Shown here piece by piece: positions 9,836-18,878 of a stretch of DNA of 36,518 bases. Positions within the stretch are counted from its first letter, which is position 1. Every line of letters starts with the position of its first letter. This stretch comes from a bacterium (GTDB taxonomy: Bacteria; Patescibacteriota; Minisyncoccia; UBA9983), in contig JAADHB010000017.1 in NCBI GenBank assembly GCA_013152035.1, forward strand, positions 1 to 36,518, given 5' to 3'. The notes beneath the pieces were generated by a model. That model was not told the DNA's origin. It ran no database searches and worked only from the letters and a program-made list of their open reading frames with translations. The position numbers were made by a program, and so were the translations under genes.

Positions 9836-10324
9836 TTACCAAATTATTTTCCAAACTTTGGTATATGGGTTAAGATAAAAAACAACATCCGACCAAAGAT
9901 ATTGTCGAGTCTCTTCGTCGTAGTATTTATACGAATAATATGCTCTGTCCCCTTGATAGGCATTATCGTCTTTTTCCAATGTTTTTATCTCTTTAATCCA
10001 ACTACTGAATTTCTTTTCTCGTTTCAACTCTTCTAATTTTTTCCTCGCCTCCGTTTGATGCTCCACATCGTAGTATTTGCTCGCCAGCGCGAAGTCTTCT
10101 TTTTTGAGGGCGTCCAGAAACATCGCCCAAGTTTCCTCCGGCGTTTTGCCGCCGTAGGTGTCTTCCCTGAACGGTTTTTCAATGGACTCCTGAAATCTGT
10201 CAATCGCCGCCTGTTTTTGATAGCCGTCCCAAGTGAGCTTCGCGACAACCGCCAAATAAACGGCTAAAAGAACGCCCAAAATAACAATTATCGCCCTCGC
10301 CCATTTGTTTTTTAAAATTTTCAT
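9836..10324 (-). CDS. Small single-pass membrane-anchored hypothetical protein
   Basis: MKILKNKWARAIIVILGVLLAVYLAVVAKLTW N-terminal TM, then a soluble domain with EETWAMFLDALKKEDFALASKYYDVE. Confidence 0.7.
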   Translation of the reverse strand: MKILKNKWARAIIVILGVLLAVYLAVVAKLTWDGYQKQAAIDRFQESIEKPFREDTYGGKTPEETWAMFLDALKKEDFALASKYYDVEHQTEARKKLEELKREKKFSSWIKEIKTLEKDDNAYQGDRAYYSYKYYDEETRQYLWSDVVFYLNPYTKVWKIIW

Positions 10325-10356
10325 AGTTTGCTGTTTTGAGTTGTTTTGTTAATTGG

Positions 10357-11103
10357 TTAATAGTTGTTGAGGAGGTATTGGAATTCTTTGGAGTCGGGTT
10401 TGACTTTGAGCGCTTCGCGGAGGATTTCCTTCGCTTTGGCGTCGTCTTTCATCACGAAACGGTAAAACTCGTAAGTGCTTCTGTAAATATAGAGTTCATC
10501 CGGTCCGTTTTCAATCGCCTTGAGGAAATTTTTCTCCGCCTTCTTTTTGTCCTTCAAGAAATGGGCGTAGAGATCGCCGAGATTATTGAACGGGGTGGGA
10601 TTCTTCGGGTATATCTTTCCGGCGTACTCCCACGCCTCCGCCGCGCCTTCGTAATCCTTAATCATTTTTCTGTATATTCCCAAGGCAAGCAGGGAATCCA
10701 TTGAATCCGGATTGGCTTTCAGGTCGGAAACCAGCTTATTGATTTTCTCGGTGACCAATTTCGCCGCCTTCGGCGCCATATCGCCGGGAATGGCTATCGG
10801 CCTGTCCAAGTCTAACGCTTCAACGGACGATTCCGCGGGGCGCTCGCTTTCTGCCGGCGCTTCCGTTGCCGTTTCCCCACCATCGCAACTTCCGCTGTCA
10901 GCCGGGAGTCCCGTTTCCTGATCCAGGGAACAAGTTCCCGTCTCCACCCCCGCCGGCTCCCCACGGCTTCCTGAAACTTCCACATATCCTCCTTCTTTCG
11001 CGCCGGAAAAACTCTCATAGTCGTGCCAGATGTAATAGCCGGACCCGCCGGCAAGAGCCAAAATAAAAATGGCATAAATAATTTTCTTTCTCATGTTTGA
11101 CAT
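10357..11103 (-). CDS. Membrane-anchored TPR-like protein
   Basis: MSNMRKKIIYAIFILALAGGSGYYIWHDY TM anchor; repeats LLALGIYRKMIKDYEGAAEAWEYAGKIYPKNPTPFNNLGDLYAHFLKDKKKAEKNFLKAIENGPDE. The upstream ORF extension to 11244 runs through a palindromic repeat and terminator and is rejected. Confidence 0.75.
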   Translation of the reverse strand: MSNMRKKIIYAIFILALAGGSGYYIWHDYESFSGAKEGGYVEVSGSRGEPAGVETGTCSLDQETGLPADSGSCDGGETATEAPAESERPAESSVEALDLDRPIAIPGDMAPKAAKLVTEKINKLVSDLKANPDSMDSLLALGIYRKMIKDYEGAAEAWEYAGKIYPKNPTPFNNLGDLYAHFLKDKKKAEKNFLKAIENGPDELYIYRSTYEFYRFVMKDDAKAKEILREALKVKPDSKEFQYLLNNY

Positions 11104-11145
11104 TTTAGCAAAAAACACCTTTTCTTTCAAATTTCCTGCATAAAT

Positions 11146-11196
11146 CCCTCCCCAAGGTCTTACCTTGGGAATCCCAAGGTAAGACCTTGGGGAGGG
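11146..11196. repeat. Perfect 24-bp inverted repeat with 3-nt loop, built of two head-to-head CCAAGG-N5-CCTTGG palindromes
   Basis: ccctccccaaggtcttaccttggg (11146-11169) aat cccaaggtaagaccttggggaggg (11173-11196). Confidence 0.95.
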
Positions 11197-11207
11197 GTGT
11201 TGGGGAA

Positions 11208-11236
11208 ACAAAAAACCCCCGGATGGGGGTTTTTTG
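11208..11236. terminator. Bidirectional rho-independent terminator downstream of the S-layer-like gene
   Basis: aaaaaaccccc ggat gggggtttttt; T-tract on both strands; lies just past the stop at 11290 (minus). Confidence 0.8.
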
Positions 11237-11289
11237 TTAACCATTCGCGTTGCCTTAAAGGCCAGAGGCGAATCACAAGGAGGTTAAGT

Positions 11290-12876
11290 TTAGTTGGAGA
11301 AGGTGAACGTGTGCGAAGTTCCGTCGTTGGTAAGAGTGCTTACAGTACTGTTGTACTGATATTTCACTCCGTAACCGTTCGTCCAGTCAATATCAGCCGC
11401 GACTACTGTAGTCGTCGCCTGCGGTGACCAAATGAAGTCATTGGCACTTGAATCCGCGTTAATCTGAGACTGAGTACCCATTCTCGTTGAGAGTGAAGGA
11501 TACTGAGAGTCACCCAACAGCTTCAAGGTCAATGAATCCGTCGCTCCGGAAGTTCCGGAATATGTCACACTGTCAGCCTGCAGTCGGTAGCGTTTTGTCG
11601 CTCCCGCCGAGATGATCCTGTCAGCCGCGCTTGAATCAAAGTTCATGGTAAGGCTCGTTCCGCTTACCTCAATGTAAGAGGAGTTAACCGCTCCGTTCGG
11701 ACCGTACAACTTCCAGTTCTTCACAACCGCTCCCGTGGTCGCTACTGAGAATTTCAGTCTGTAGAGCTGGATTGATCCGCTACTGTCAGCAGTGATGTCA
11801 ACCTCGTACAGGTCGGCTGACGCCGTGAGCGAGGTCTTGGAGGTCTTGTCAACCACTGTCGGGATTGACTTGAATACCCTCATACCGGCTACCGCCGTGT
11901 CGGATGATGAGCTGTTAGTAGAAGTTGAACCGGTTGAACCGATACCCTTGGTCGTTCCCGCCTGGTCGTCATTGTCGTAATCAACGGCGATGAACGCTCC
12001 TTCGCGCGTGCTGGCGGTGTTGACGTCAATGGTGTCAACGTCCGCCTTAACGGTCAACAGTAAGTCGCTGTCCTTAGGAACAACAACTCCGTAGTCTCCG
12101 TCAGCGTCGTAGTCTCCAGCCGTCAAGGTGGCGTAGGTGGTCGTCGCCGATCCAAGGAAGAGTCCCTCCCATACTTTGTATGAACCGTCATACAAGTACA
12201 CCTTGGTCAAATCTGACGCAGATGAAGAAGCGGTGTTCGTCAACTGAAGCGCGATGCCGTTCATCGTAATCGCCTCGTTTGACGCGTGAAGCTTGAGAAC
12301 TCCGAGAGTTACAGCCGTTCCCGCCACTCCAACTTTGTAGGTCGGGCTTGAGGTGTCTTTCGTTACGGTGTAAGAACCGGTCTGAATGGTCATTGTCTGT
12401 CCGGCGTTGGCTGATCCGGTCGCCGTGATTGACTGTCCGGAAACTTCTCCCGTTACGGTGAAGTTTGAAGCCGCCGGGATACCCCACTTGTAGTAAGACG
12501 AAGTGGTCGCGGAGCTTGAGATGTCACAAGCGAGCGCGATCGTCTTAACGGTCTCTTTCTCTATGGTCAGAGGAGAGTCAAGCGTAAAGGTGTTGCTTCC
12601 GGCTGAAACGGAGTCAATGACATTTGAACCCGTGTTCAACGCCTTGCTTCCGTCGTACAACTGACATCCGGTGATGTAAGAAGCGGTTCCTCCATTCGTG
12701 AACGAAGCGAGGATTGACGAAAGCCGTACATTCTCGCCGGACGCCGTGGCGTCAAACTGAAGGTTGGCAAAAACGAAATCCTGGGTTCCGGCTACTACAT
12801 TCTGCGCCGCCGGGGTTCCCGAAACGCTTATCGCCAAAGCTCCCGCTTTCGCCGTCATTACCTGCAATGACTGCAA
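11290..12876 (-). pseudogene. C-terminal portion of S-layer-like surface protein, separated from the N-terminal ORF by a frameshift
   Basis: Begins mid-domain (LQSLQVMTAKAGALAISVSGTPAAQNVVAGTQ) with only a TTG start, overlapping the end of the upstream ORF by 19 nt; same Thr/Ser-rich beta-repeat composition. Confidence 0.75.
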
Positions 12877-14855
12877 TCCGGAAGGTGAAGCGTGTTTCCG
12901 GTAGTCTGTCCGGTTACGCTCGTCCAGTAAGTCGCCGGATTCGTCTTAAGCTGGTAGGTGCCGTTGTTTGAAACCGTTGTAGGAAGCTTTCCTTTTACGG
13001 TGTAAACATTTTCCCCAATCGGGAAAGTTACGGTGTCCGTAAAGGTAACTGATGTTCCCGCTCCGGTCGTGTCAATCGGTCCCGCCACGATGGATCCGCT
13101 TCCGTCAACCAATATCACATTGGTCAAAAGACCCGTCCATGATCCCGTTGTCGTGGAGATGTCGAACTTGATGCTTTGAACCGAAATCGGCTCTCCTTTA
13201 ACTTCAACTTTAACCGCTCCGAGAGGCTGGTCCGCGACATTAACGGTAATGTTCTGAGATGCCACTGAAATAGCCTTTGAAATGGTCATTGAGCCGCCTG
13301 ATACGGTTACCTGTGAACCGTCATACCAAGGAGTTCCGGAAGTATTGAACTCGGAATCGTCGGTTGAAGAGTTCGTGTCGGTATTTCCTCCGATTGTCGG
13401 AGTAATTCCGTATCCGTAAGTTTCTCCCGTAAGGTAAACATCAGTCGTCTTGTAGATGTCAAAGTCAATGGTTCGTCCTGATCCTGAAACGATGTCGCCC
13501 TTGATGGCAATGTCCTTGAACATTCCCTTGTCAATCACGATTCCGTCTCCGAATGAAGCCGAGTAATACTTGTTGTCAGACGATACGGTCGTGTCGTAAG
13601 CCGTGTCGCCAACATATACCTTAATGTTCGCGATATCGGAAGACGATACCGAACCTGACTGGTTCCATCGAATTGACTGCAACCTTACTTTCTCCGCTGA
13701 TCCGGCTGTCGCCCTGACCTGCGCGAAAGTGTAACCCGTCGTTCCAACCGCTTTGGAAGGATTCGCCGCCGGGTCAAGCGGGCCTCTCGCGAAGCTCGCC
13801 GTTCCAATCGTAAGTGTTGAGTTGATGGTGTGTCCCGCTCCCGTGATAGGAAGGGCTCCTGAAACTTCAGTTGAAGTGTTTATCGCGACAACTGAAAGAT
13901 AAGGAACTTCACCCGCGTAACTTGAAAGAGTTGACTTTGACGCCATGTTGGCGGCAATGGTCATCGTCTTTGAAGTTCCCGCCGGGATGGTGAATGAACT
14001 TCCGATAGTCGCCTGGTGAATTGAATTCAACGTCTTGGCGATACCGAGCTGTGTTCCGTCTTCGTCCAAAAGGACAATTCCGGAGAACACTGAATCGCTG
14101 GCAAGGCCGGTCCTCTCCACGGTGACGCTGTTAACCGTGACATCGCTGCCTCCGGCGGTAAGCGTAATCTTCGTGAAAGGAACTCTCGCCGCCGATCCAA
14201 CCGCGAGTGTCGCCGCCGGCTGTGTAGCCGCTGAAACGGTAAGACCCTCGCTGACGGTTGTCGTCGTTCCTCCGGTGGTTGTTCCTCCGGTGGTCGTCCC
14301 TCCCGTCGTGGTCGTCGTGGTCGTCGTCGGGCATGTTCCGTAGAGGGCGTTCAACTTTGAACGCGTCATTGAACCTACGTAACCTGTTCCCGCGCTAAGA
14401 CCGATCGGAGCTAAAACTTCAGAAGCGTATTTGTTCTGAAATTTTATAACGGCCTGCTTGGTCAACGAACCGAAGTATTCGGTTTCGTTTCCTGGGGAGC
14501 CGGCTCCGCTTTCGGCAACCTTTGTGTCCGGGTCCGAGTTAAGAACGATTTGAAGGTTCTTGACATCGGTTCCGGTGTCGCCTTTGGACAGGTTGGTCGC
14601 GAACGTGTATCCGCAAACCGCTCCCGCCGTTGTGGTTGTGGTCGCGCCTCCTTCCAGCGATGACAGCTGTGAATTCAACTGATTGATCATCGCCATCAAA
14701 CTGGCTATCTGCGCTTGAAGCTCAGCAACAGTCTGCGCCTGCGCCGTCGCCGGCGAAGAAATCGCGACAACTCCGGCAAGCGAGAAAACAGTCGCCAAAC
14801 CAATTAAAACTGAAGCTGTTTTTCCAACTTTAGTTTTGGTGATAAAACTACTCAT
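12858..14855 (-). CDS. S-layer-like surface protein, N-terminal part with peptidoglycan-binding domain
   Basis: MSSFITKTKVGKTASVLIGLATVFSLAGVVAISSPATAQA signal; LSKGDTGTDVKNLQIVLNSDPDTKV...EYFGSLTKQAVIKFQNKY...GSMTRSKLNAL peptidoglycan-binding-like; TTTTGGTTTGGTTTGG linker; ends in an out-of-frame tail LHLPDCSHCR. Confidence 0.8.
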   Translation of the reverse strand: MSSFITKTKVGKTASVLIGLATVFSLAGVVAISSPATAQAQTVAELQAQIASLMAMINQLNSQLSSLEGGATTTTTAGAVCGYTFATNLSKGDTGTDVKNLQIVLNSDPDTKVAESGAGSPGNETEYFGSLTKQAVIKFQNKYASEVLAPIGLSAGTGYVGSMTRSKLNALYGTCPTTTTTTTTGGTTTGGTTTGGTTTTVSEGLTVSAATQPAATLAVGSAARVPFTKITLTAGGSDVTVNSVTVERTGLASDSVFSGIVLLDEDGTQLGIAKTLNSIHQATIGSSFTIPAGTSKTMTIAANMASKSTLSSYAGEVPYLSVVAINTSTEVSGALPITGAGHTINSTLTIGTASFARGPLDPAANPSKAVGTTGYTFAQVRATAGSAEKVRLQSIRWNQSGSVSSSDIANIKVYVGDTAYDTTVSSDNKYYSASFGDGIVIDKGMFKDIAIKGDIVSGSGRTIDFDIYKTTDVYLTGETYGYGITPTIGGNTDTNSSTDDSEFNTSGTPWYDGSQVTVSGGSMTISKAISVASQNITVNVADQPLGAVKVEVKGEPISVQSIKFDISTTTGSWTGLLTNVILVDGSGSIVAGPIDTTGAGTSVTFTDTVTFPIGENVYTVKGKLPTTVSNNGTYQLKTNPATYWTSVTGQTTGNTLHLPDCSHCR

Positions 14856-15037
14856 AATTTTTCTTATATAATAACTCTTCCGTCCACTGTCCAAGATTTT
14901 TAATAATTTTTAACTTTGACAGAGAGCGAAAAGAATTATTGGTTTTGCATAGCTCCCCGCGAACATCATAATAATAAGCTCGCGCGAAATAAATTAATTC
15001 GGCTCCGACTAAGCCATGTAATTCTATGCAATTAATT

Positions 15038-15077
15038 ATCTTCATCGAATTATCGTTAACGGCAATTCGATGAAGAT
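15038..15077. repeat. 14-bp perfect inverted repeat in the S-layer gene leader
   Basis: atcttcatcgaatt (15038-15051), 12-nt loop atcgttaacggc, aattcgatgaagat (15064-15077). Confidence 0.9.
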
Positions 15078-15172
15078 TTAGCCGACCTAATAAAATTTTC
15101 TAATCGACCTAATTCTCTTATAATTTAACAGCAAGCTAAAAACAAATTCGCGTTAACTTGCCGTTAATAACA

Positions 15173-15200
15173 ATTATAATGCCTAACAATAAACCTGCAA
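15173..15200 (-). promoter_or_regulatory. Predicted sigma70-type promoter for the S-layer-like gene
   Basis: Minus strand TTGCAG, 16 nt, TATAAT; predicts a leader of about 310 nt to the ATG at 14855. Confidence 0.6.
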
Positions 15201-15367
15201 AACGAAAGTGTGGATAACTTTCGCGGCCCACCGGGCAACCCTTTGTTCGCCTCGGCAAACGCGCCGTAAACAAAGGACCGATTTATCGCCTGACATTATT
15301 TGCTAGGTGAATACTAAACGATTCTCGGGAAAAAGTCAACAAGAAAAATAACGGAGAAAAAGCGGTT

Positions 15368-16090
15368 TTATCGGCTCTTCGCGATTGAATACACCCTCCA
15401 CCGCTTTTCTCCCTCCGCCTTTAAATCTCCGGATTTAACCAGATCAAAAAGGCATCTTTGCACGGTCTTGTCGCTGACGCCGTTAAAAAGGACCGCTATT
15501 TCCTTCAATGTTTTCTTTCCGTTCTTGGCGAGAAAATCCATAATAACACCCCTCTTTTCGCCGTTGGAGCGGGCGGCGCCCCTTAGCGGCTTTTGCTCCG
15601 CCTTTCGCCCGTTCGCCCCCGAAGCCTGCCTTTGGGGAGACGGCTTCGCCGACTTAAGTCTGGAGGCCTCATTTATAATCTCTTTAATGGCCTCAAATTC
15701 CGAACCCGCCAGCAGCTTCCTTTCGTAAATAAAATCAAACACTCCGTTTTTTAAAAGGTTGTTCAGGGCGATATACTCTTTTTTCAGTATCTCAAAATTA
15801 ATGTCCAATACGAATCCTCCGACGGAAGCGAGTTCAAGCGCGTGGATGATTTCGGAAATGCTGTTCAAGAGCTTGTTATAAACTCTATCGGACATTACCT
15901 CCCTATCGGACATTACGGACAGTAAATCAATATATAAACAAACGGCGCTGTTCCTGAGCGCCCACTTAATGGGTTCTTTGTCCGGATAAAGTTCCGTCAC
16001 CCTGTAAAGGGCGGAGGTGAGCTTTCGCATTTTGTCCGTTATGGTGTCCTTTATCGCCTGCGGATTTTGTCCGTTATCGTTCGTGTCCAT
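15368..16090 (-). CDS. Winged-helix/HTH DNA-binding protein (DeoR-like C-terminal HTH)
   Basis: C-terminus RGVIMDFLAKNGKKTLKEIAVLFNGVSDKTVQRCLFDLVKSGDLKAEGEKRWRVYSI; start ATG at 16090 lies 8 nt after TAGAAT. Confidence 0.75.
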   Translation of the reverse strand: MDTNDNGQNPQAIKDTITDKMRKLTSALYRVTELYPDKEPIKWALRNSAVCLYIDLLSVMSDREVMSDRVYNKLLNSISEIIHALELASVGGFVLDINFEILKKEYIALNNLLKNGVFDFIYERKLLAGSEFEAIKEIINEASRLKSAKPSPQRQASGANGRKAEQKPLRGAARSNGEKRGVIMDFLAKNGKKTLKEIAVLFNGVSDKTVQRCLFDLVKSGDLKAEGEKRWRVYSIAKSR

Positions 16091-16114
16091 TACGGCTCAT
16101 TCTAACGGACAAAC
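16029..16114. promoter_or_regulatory. Repeated operator-like motif (TTTGTCCGTTA) spanning the HTH gene promoter and its first codons
   Basis: attttgtccgttat at 16029-16042 and 16064-16077; inverted taacggacaaa at 16103-16113; variant tgtccatta near 16084. Confidence 0.75.
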
Positions 16115-16127
16115 ATAAAAGACGCAA
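16099..16127 (-). promoter_or_regulatory. Predicted promoter of the HTH gene
   Basis: Minus strand TTGCGT (16122-16127), 17 nt, TAGAAT (16099-16104); one operator copy overlaps the -10 and spacer. Confidence 0.6.
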
Positions 16128-16215
16128 GGGTTTTCGGCAATTCCGATTTCCGTCCTTTAGGCGTTTTTCGAGCGCGAATTTTTTAATTGACGGAATTTCA
16201 GGTATAATAATTCGT

Positions 16216-18457
16216 ATGGCATCAAAAAAAGAAAAAAGGGGCGGAAAAGAAACGGCCGCCGGCAAATGGCGCGACAATCTTAAAGACGAAACGAAACATT
16301 CAATACTCGCCGTGTGTTCGCTCGCCCTCGCCTTGTTTTTTACGCTCGCGGCGTTCGGGAAGGCGGGAGTTTTGGGAGGGACCATTTTCAGGCTGCTGGA
16401 AATACTTTTCGGCGCGGGATTTTTTCTCGTCCCAACGGCTTTTTTTCTGGCGAGCATTTCCCTGTTCGCCTCAATCCGCCCAAACTTTCTCGGGAACACG
16501 ATAACGGGAATGCTCCTTTTTTTATTGTCCGGACTCGGGGCGGCGGACATAATGTTCGGAGCGAAAACCGGCGGATATGTCGGATTTATAATCTCATGGC
16601 CGCTTGTTAAATTTTTTGATTTTTGGGTGAGCCTGCTTTTGATGGCGGCGGTCTTTATCGTCTCCCTTTTGATAATGCTCAACACCTCAATCTCAATAAA
16701 AGTGAAGCGGAAGGAAGCTCCGGAGAAAGAAATTCCGGAGGCCGGCAAGCCCGGCAAAAAAGAGGAGGAGGAAATTGAAGAAGGAGAAGAGGAGCCGGAA
16801 GAGGACGAAAAAGAAAAAACCAATCCAGCGAAAAAAATCGGGCGGAAAATAATCGCCTCGGCGAAAACCGCGGCGAAGAAAGCGAAAAAGAAAGACGGCG
16901 AAGAAGAAGAGCTGGAATTGGAAACCGGCGGAATGAAATCCGGCGCCGACTTCACTCCTCCCCCGCTGGAGCTTCTGGAAAAGGACAAAGGCAAGCCGTC
17001 CAGCGGAGACATAAAGGCGAACTCAAACATCATAAAAAGGACCCTGAAAAATTTCGGCATAGACGTTGAGATGGGAGAGATAAATGTGGGCCCGTCCGTA
17101 ACGCAATACACCCTCAAGCCGGCGGAGGGGATAAAGCTGTCGCGAATCGTCGGGCTTCAAAACGACCTGGCTCTGGCGCTCGCCGCGCATCCCCTCAGAA
17201 TAGAAGCTCCCATCCCGGGCAGGCCGCTTGTGGGGATTGAAATGCCGAACAGCGCGAAAACGATAGTGGGGCTGGCAACCATACTCGCGGAGGACGCCTT
17301 CAAGAACTCTCCCCTGCCCTTGTTAATCGCCCTTGGGAAAGACGTTTCCGGCAAGTCGGCATTCTCAAACTTGGCGAAAATGCCCCACCTGCTTATCGCC
17401 GGAGCCACGGGGGCGGGAAAATCAATCTGCATACATTCAATAATAATAAATCTCCTGTACCGAAACTCCCCGGAATCATTGCGGATGATAATGATTGACC
17501 CGAAAAGAGTTGAGTTGACCATTTACAACAAAATTCCGCATATGCTGGGTCCGGTTATCACCGATCCGAAAAAGGCGATTCTTACGCTAAAATGGCTGTG
17601 CAGGGAAATGGATAAAAGATACGATGTCTTGCTGAAAGCGGGCGTTCGGGACATAGAATCCTACCATGAAAAAACGGCGAAGGAGCAGGCCGGCGCCGCA
17701 GCGGACGATGAAGAATTCATCCCTATGCCCTATCTTGTCATCGTCATTGACGAATTGGCGAGTCTGATGAACACATATCCTCGGGAAATGGAGACTTCAA
17801 TCGTGCGGTTGGCGCAAATGTCGCGCGCGGTGGGAATACATTTAATCCTTTCAACGCAACGCCCTTCCGTTGAGGTCATCACGGGGCTGATAAAGGCGAA
17901 TGTTCCGTCCAGAATCGCGCTGCAAGTGGCGTCGCAGATTGATTCAAGGACGATTTTGGATATGGCGGGCGCCGAAAAACTGCTCGGCAAGGGCGATATG
18001 CTGTTTCTCGCCGGCGTTTCTCGCCGGCGACACCGCCAAGCCGAAGAGAATCCAGGGCCCCTTTATTTCGGAAAAGGAGGTGAAACGGGTGGTTGATTAC
18101 CTCGCGGAAGAGTATAAGGACAGTGATCTTGAGAATATAAACAGTCCGTCGGAGGATGAGCTTAGCGGAAATGGCGGATCGGAGAACGGGGGCGGACAGG
18201 CGGCAATTGACCTTGATTTTGAAGACGAGGAAGATGACGACGACCTTTACGAGGACGCGCGGGAGCTGGCGATAAAGAGCGGAAAGGCGTCGGCTTCCTA
18301 TATGCAGAGGAAACTCAGGGTCGGATACGCGCGGGCGGCGCGGCTGCTGGATATGCTTGAAGAGCGAGGGGTTGTCGGTCCAGCCAACGGAGGCAGGGCG
18401 CGAGAGGTGCTGATTAAGGAGAGGGAGGAGGGAGAGGAAAATAACGCCGAATTCTAG
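16216..18457 (+). pseudogene. ftsK: DNA translocase FtsK/SpoIIIE, frameshifted at 18004-18029; ORF parts 16216-18096 and 17900-18457
   Basis: N-terminal TM segments; HLLIAGATGAGKSICIHSIIINLLYRNSPESLRMIMIDPKRVELTIYNKIPHMLGPVITD; YLVIVIDELASLMNTYPREMETSIVRLAQMSRAVGIHLILSTQRPSVEVITGLIKANVPSRIALQVASQIDSRTILDMAGAEKLLGKGDMLFL. C-terminal gamma domain (YMQRKLRVGYARAARLLDMLEERGVVGP) is in the other frame. Confidence 0.93.
18004..18029 (+). repeat. 13-bp exact tandem duplication inside ftsK
   Basis: tttctcgccggcg (18004-18016) directly repeated at 18017-18029; removing one copy restores the frame MLFLAGDTAKPKRIQGPFISEKEVKRVVDYL. Confidence 0.97.
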
Positions 18458-18465
18458 AGATTATT

Positions 18466-18813
18466 ATGGGGAAAATAACGCAATTATTCTTAAAAATAGG
18501 GGTTATATTCGCCCTAATCGCCGTTTTCTCCCTCTACGGATTTTATAAGGCGCGCGGATTTTTGGCGGGTCCGGAGGTCGCGCTGAATGAACCAAAGGAC
18601 GGGCAGCTGCTCAAAAACTCCTTCGTGAAAGTTTCCGGGGAGGCGAAAAACATCGCGTCCATCTTTCTTGACGGAAACCGGATATTTGTTAACGAAAAAG
18701 GGTTTTTTGAGGAAAATTTGCTCTTGGCGAGAGGATACAATATAATAGAAGTGCGCGCGGTGGACAAGTTCGGGAAAGAGGTTAAAAAAATAAGGGAGGT
18801 GGTGGTGAGATAA
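18466..18813 (+). CDS. Membrane-anchored Ig-like/glucodextranase-B-like small protein
   Basis: N-terminal TM, then VALNEPKDGQLLKNSFVKVSGEAKNIASIFLDGNRIFVNEKGFFEENLLLARGYNIIEVRAVDKFGKE. Confidence 0.75.
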   Translation: MGKITQLFLKIGVIFALIAVFSLYGFYKARGFLAGPEVALNEPKDGQLLKNSFVKVSGEAKNIASIFLDGNRIFVNEKGFFEENLLLARGYNIIEVRAVDKFGKEVKKIREVVVR

Positions 18814-18878
18814 TTTTCAATTTCAAATTTTCATTTTCAAACAATTTTGAAATGCTGAGATTTTAAAAACACAAAACA

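Noticed and set aside
11104-11244. N-terminal extension of the TPR ORF (MVNKKPPSGGFLFPQHPSPRSYLGIPKVRPWGG...)
   Set aside because: Translates a terminator and a palindromic repeat; the real start with a TM anchor is MSNMRKKIIYAIF at 11103 or MRKK at 11094.
12858-12876. Programmed ribosomal frameshifting between the two S-layer ORFs
   Set aside because: No slippery heptamer or evident downstream pseudoknot near the junction; indel or assembly error is simpler, though not excluded.
16074-17117. 347-aa minus-strand ORF antisense to ftsK
   Set aside because: Low-complexity Ser/Phe-rich translation, an artefact of the acidic/basic ftsK linker; ftsK motifs on the plus strand are decisive.
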